DNA of 9,006 bases from an uncultured Lachnospiraceae bacterium. GTDB taxonomy: Bacteria > Bacillota > Clostridia > Lachnospirales > Lachnospiraceae. The position numbers and the translations under genes are program-made. The notes below the pieces were generated by a model. It searched no databases, was not told where the DNA came from, and was given only the letters and a program-made list of their open reading frames with translations. Shown piece after piece: positions 6,592 through 9,006 of the stretch (the stretch's first letter is position 1; each line of letters opens with the position of its first letter). Location: assembly GCA_947175305.1 (NCBI GenBank), contig CAMWMO010000026.1:1-9006 (forward strand), written 5' to 3'.

Positions 6592-7563
6592 TTATAGCGA
6601 AAAGATCCGTTGGCTGAGATCCGTGAAGGGCGCCTCCAATTTGGGAAATTCCACCCGGCAGGCGTGCAAAAGCTGGGCTTCGATCTGACAGGTCTTTTTA
6701 TAGCGGTCATTCCATGCCTTATCCCCGTATTTATAATCCCCCAGCAGGGGATGCCCGATGGATGCCAGATGAGCCCTGATCTGATGGGGCTTACCCGTGA
6801 TCAGCTCCACCTCCAGAAGCGTCTTATCCGCCTCCTGCTTCAGAGGTTGATATCTTGTCTTAATATAAGAAGCCGTCGGCTCCTTGGCGGGAGGATTTTT
6901 TCGGATCGTCACCTTATTGTGAACCTCATCCTTCGTAAGATATCCCTCGAGCGTCTGTGTGGTTTCCACACGCCCTTTTACATAGAGCCTGTAATATTTA
7001 TGAAGTGTTCTCTCTTTCAAAAGATCACCCAGAAGCTGGGCGCCCCGTACAGATTTGGCACATAAGACGATGCCGCTGGTATTGCGGTCCAGCCGGTTGC
7101 AGGCGGACGGTTTATAAGCGGCAGGTGAATCCTCCGACAGTTCTCCTTTGGAAAACAGATAACCGGCAAGCCATTCGTTCAGGGAAAGGTCCGTTTCACC
7201 AGCCTTCTGCGTTAAAAGTCCTGCAGGCTTGTCAACCAGCAGGATATGTTCATTTTCATAGAGAATCGGCAGATTCCCATAGCGTTCATAGGCCTGCCGC
7301 CATAGAAGACTCTCTTTTGCGTCGTGAGCCTTGGATTGCTCTTTGCCCATAAACTTATACAGTGTCTCCTCCGCAAAGAACAGTTTTACCAGATCTCCGA
7401 CAGCCAGCACTTCGTTGCCCTGCGCTTTTCGGTCATTTAAAGTAATGTTCTTTTTGCGAAGCATCTTGTGGAGGAAGCCTGCACCTGCCTCCGGCAGCAA
7501 TTTATATAAGTAACGGTCCAGCCTTTGCCCGGCCTCCCGCTCGGTGATTTCCTGTTGATACAT
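6592..7563 (-). CDS. RluA-family (RluC/RluD-like) rRNA pseudouridine synthase
   Basis: This 323-residue cytoplasmic enzyme converts uridine to pseudouridine, most probably in 23S rRNA. An N-terminal S4 RNA-binding domain (about 12-62, GQRLDRYLYKLLP to VGDLVKLFF) is followed by the catalytic domain. The catalytic motif is CNRLDRNTSGIVLCAK with Asp159; most relatives have His where this has Asn156. Other family marks are ILYENEHILLVDKPAGLLTQ (100-119), ERTLHKYYRLYVKG, LEVELITGKPHQIRAHLASIGHPLLGDYKYG and the final QLLHACRVEFP. The ATG at 7563 has an AGAGG site that overlaps the stop of the upstream membrane-protein gene, with an 11-nt gap, so the two are coupled. Exact target uridine cannot be told from sequence, so I give no gene symbol. 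Confidence 0.93.
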   Translation of the reverse strand: MYQQEITEREAGQRLDRYLYKLLPEAGAGFLHKMLRKKNITLNDRKAQGNEVLAVGDLVKLFFAEETLYKFMGKEQSKAHDAKESLLWRQAYERYGNLPILYENEHILLVDKPAGLLTQKAGETDLSLNEWLAGYLFSKGELSEDSPAAYKPSACNRLDRNTSGIVLCAKSVRGAQLLGDLLKERTLHKYYRLYVKGRVETTQTLEGYLTKDEVHNKVTIRKNPPAKEPTASYIKTRYQPLKQEADKTLLEVELITGKPHQIRAHLASIGHPLLGDYKYGDKAWNDRYKKTCQIEAQLLHACRVEFPKLEAPFTDLSQRIFSL

Positions 7564-7574
7564 GTTATTTACCT

Positions 7575-8147
7575 CTAGAGGGAAACATTATACAGAAGCT
7601 GCAGAATACCTTCTCTGTCCTTATGTTCATCCACGTCCATATTCAACAACCGACTCAGTCGGTCAATATATTTATCTTCCTGAGAAAAGATGTTAACCGT
7701 CACACCTTTGATGCCCTCCTGCACAAGGAGCTGTTCCAGGTGCTTTTCCACCGCCCGGCAGTCACAGCCGGGATTTTCCGTGATGCCGCAGAGCATGCCG
7801 CCCTTCAGAGCCATATGGCTGATGGGATAATTTTTCTGATAGGATGTAAAGTAAAGATCGTAGAGGGTATCCAGCTTGTCATCATAGTCTTTCAGCGTCT
7901 GATACAATCCTTCGCTGCAGCCCTTTGCCATCAGAAAGATGATGAAGTTGACTGCACTCTTGCAGGCGGGCAGACAACCAAGGATCGCTACTATCGTGAG
8001 GAGGTTTTTGTTGCTGCCTGTAGTCACCAGACCAATCACATAGAGCCCTATGGAGAGCAAAAAGAAAAGCACTGTTCTAAGTGCCGTGTAGAGTTTTCGA
8101 TTTTGTAAATAGCCATAGCAGCCTTTCGGCGTTAATAATTTTCTCAT
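7575..8147 (-). CDS. Unrecognised two-helix membrane protein with a cytoplasmic C-terminal domain
   Basis: I do not recognise a named family for this 190-residue protein. A basic N-terminus (MRKLLTPKG..NRK) precedes two hydrophobic helices at about 22-42 and 48-74 joined by a short polar turn (TTGSNKN). By the positive-inside rule both ends face the cytoplasm. The remaining 115 residues are soluble, with a charged helical part (LKDYDDKLDTLYDLYF), a GGMLCGITENPGCDC segment containing three cysteines, and a VEKHLEQLLVQEGIKGVTVNIF helix-strand unit. Cysteines are frequent (also Cys10, 58, 62, 77). It is the first gene of the group with the pseudouridine synthase, 11 nt away. The ATG at 8147 lacks a strong ribosome binding site; only a GGGAA lies upstream, rather far. 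A real gene by length, composition and tight spacing; function unknown. Confidence 0.8.
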   Translation of the reverse strand: MRKLLTPKGCYGYLQNRKLYTALRTVLFFLLSIGLYVIGLVTTGSNKNLLTIVAILGCLPACKSAVNFIIFLMAKGCSEGLYQTLKDYDDKLDTLYDLYFTSYQKNYPISHMALKGGMLCGITENPGCDCRAVEKHLEQLLVQEGIKGVTVNIFSQEDKYIDRLSRLLNMDVDEHKDREGILQLLYNVSL

Positions 8148-8191
8148 GAGATTTCTTGTTCCCTGTGTTTAAATTCTGCTTTACCATATTC

Positions 8192-8220
8192 AGTATAACT
8201 TTTTCATAGGGAAAATACAA
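8192..8220 (-). promoter_or_regulatory. Possible promoter for the membrane protein / pseudouridine synthase / recU group
   Basis: On the minus strand TTGTAT (8215-8220) and TATACT (8192-8197) are spaced by 17 nt. The -10 box has five of six consensus bases, while the -35 box has only the TTG. The start would fall near 8185, giving a leader of about 38 nt before the ATG at 8147. Position is right, strength is uncertain. Confidence 0.45.
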
Positions 8221-8272
8221 GCAGTCTTCATATCAATGTCCCTGATTTCGGAAATGTTTTTATGACACTTTG

Positions 8273-8281
8273 TGATAGAAT
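8273..8281 (+). promoter_or_regulatory. Possible extended -10 promoter of the AraC/kinase gene
   Basis: TGATAGAAT on the plus strand is an extended -10 element (TGn plus TAGAAT, five of six bases). No good -35 box is seen 17 nt upstream. Transcription would begin near 8288, about 70 nt before the ATG at 8358, which would exclude the in-frame ATG at 8262 as a start. A 10-bp palindrome TTCTGCAGAA (8297-8306) lies just downstream and could be an operator. The rest of the 8148-8357 gap shows nothing else I can name. Confidence 0.33.
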
Positions 8282-8357
8282 ATCTCCAGAAAGAGCTTCT
8301 GCAGAAAATACTTTTCAAACAATATTTAAGGAAACTTACAATAAAAAGGCGGGAAAT

Positions 8358-9006
8358 ATGGTTTTGGATAATCTTGACAGAGTACAGCTTACACTTGACT
8401 ATATGGAACAAAATTTGAAGACAGAAATACAGGTAAAAGAGTTGAGCAGAATGGCAGGTTATTCTGAAGCTTATTACAGCGAACTTTTCAAAAAGGTAAC
8501 CGGTATATCCATGGGACAGTATCTGACACGAAGAAAGCTTGCTCATGCCATCTGTGAAATTGCAGCAGGCAGAAGGATGCTGGAAACTGCGCTAGAATAT
8601 GGCTTTGATACTTATGCCGGTTTCTACAAGGCTTTCTGCCGGGAATACGGATGCAGTCCGGCTGTTTACCTAAAAGACCATAATCCTGTCAGACCCTATA
8701 GAATCAATCTAAATCAGGAGGAGAAAATAATGTTATCAAAGAAAGCAATCAGAGGAATTCTGGCACATTGGGTAATGGAACAGGAAACTGTCGGTCAAAT
8801 ATATTATGAAGGGAGCGGCAGAAGCAGTGAAAATGATTTTCAGGTTGGAAAAGAATATATACTGAAGACTTCTGCCCTGCCCGGAGGATTGAAACGTCAT
8901 ATCGAAATTTCTCAAGCGTTAAAGGAGTCAGATATTCATGTTTCTGAGCCGGTTCCAGCGAAAGATGGGAAGCTGATTGTTCAGGATGGGGAAGTATATT
9001 GTATTC
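8358..9006 (+). CDS. AraC-type regulator fused to an aminoglycoside-phosphotransferase-like kinase domain, 3' end cut by window edge
   Basis: The frame is open from 8358 to the right edge (216 codons visible). Residues 1-108 form an AraC/XylS DNA-binding domain with two helix-turn-helix units: about 26-48 (VKELSRMAGYSEAYYSELFK) and about 74-98, ending in the signature FYKAFCREYGCSPAVYL. After a short linker, residues from about 125 look like the N-lobe of an APH/choline-kinase-type phosphotransferase: a YYEGSG strand, KEYILKTS with the likely ATP-binding Lys170, a LKRHIEISQALKESDI helix, and VSEPVPAKDGKLIV. The catalytic loop would lie beyond the window. The ATG at 8358 was chosen because the family usually starts just before the first helix and AAAAGG precedes it; ATG 8262 is an in-frame alternative. 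Such fusions occur in Firmicutes to my knowledge, but their substrates are mostly untested. It is divergent from the membrane-protein gene, and a sampled line has 21 of 60 G+C. Confidence 0.82.
   Translation, partial: MVLDNLDRVQLTLDYMEQNLKTEIQVKELSRMAGYSEAYYSELFKKVTGISMGQYLTRRKLAHAICEIAAGRRMLETALEYGFDTYAGFYKAFCREYGCSPAVYLKDHNPVRPYRINLNQEEKIMLSKKAIRGILAHWVMEQETVGQIYYEGSGRSSENDFQVGKEYILKTSALPGGLKRHIEISQALKESDIHVSEPVPAKDGKLIVQDGEVYCI
8716..8732 (+). promoter_or_regulatory. Internal ribosome binding site and start codon at the AraC-kinase junction
   Basis: A full-consensus AGGAGG (8716-8721) stands 8 nt before an in-frame ATG (8730-8732, Met125 of the fusion). The codons around it read Gln-Glu-Glu-Lys-Ile-Met. 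This start would yield the phosphotransferase-like domain alone, without the DNA-binding domain. It is a better translation signal than the one before the full-length start. It could also be chance or the remnant of two formerly separate genes. Confidence 0.5.

Noticed and set aside
6591..6596. TATAAT on the minus strand at the end of the pseudouridine synthase gene as a recU promoter
   Set aside because: The -10 is perfect, but no -35 like TTGACA is found at 16-18 nt, and it overlaps the stop codon region, so chance is likely.
8262..8357. N-terminal extension of the AraC-kinase protein from the ATG at 8262
   Set aside because: The frame is open, but family members start just before the first helix. 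The possible extended -10 element lies inside this extension. Kept as an alternative only.
8190..8546. 118-codon minus-strand frame across the divergent region
   Set aside because: It overlaps the AraC coding start on the other strand, and its product resembles no known domain.

Overview
The window looks like chromosomal DNA of a Clostridia member, most probably Lachnospiraceae. The grounds are a hisZ plus short-form hisG pair, a Firmicutes-type RecU resolvase, strong GGAGG-type ribosome binding sites and moderate GC. The genus cannot be settled from sequence reading alone. Almost everything is on the minus strand and reads from right to left; only the incomplete gene at the right end is on the plus strand.

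Region 1 (about 1-5933) is a histidine biosynthesis operon. A near-consensus sigma-A promoter (5905-5933) lies directly behind the recU stop codon and drives a roughly 120-nt leader. The genes follow in the order hisZ, hisG, a SIMPL-domain (DUF541) membrane-anchored protein, hisD, hisB and a long hisIE-type gene cut by the left edge. HisZ and HisG make the first enzyme; HisI and HisE do the next steps on PR-ATP and PR-AMP; HisB and HisD do the late steps. Genes for HisA, HisF, HisH, HisC and a histidinol phosphatase are not in the window. Two things are unusual. The HisIE protein carries a degenerate HisF-like barrel at its N-terminus that has lost both catalytic aspartates. The SIMPL gene, with no known histidine role, sits between hisG and hisD.

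Region 2 (about 5935-8220) holds recU (Holliday-junction resolvase), an RluA-family rRNA pseudouridine synthase and an unrecognised two-helix membrane protein. The last two are tightly spaced and probably co-transcribed. Three perfect hairpins without a terminator T-run fill the gap between the pseudouridine synthase gene and recU.

Region 3 (about 8221-9006) is a divergent intergenic region followed by a plus-strand gene that runs off the right edge. It encodes an AraC-type DNA-binding domain joined to the start of an aminoglycoside-phosphotransferase-like kinase domain. An in-frame AGGAGG plus ATG lies exactly at the domain junction, so the gene may make both the fusion and a free kinase. 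The sampled stretch of this gene is more AT-rich than the his genes.

No tRNA, rRNA, CRISPR array or insertion sequence was seen. No gene-free stretch exceeds 300 bases; the longest is 8148-8357.
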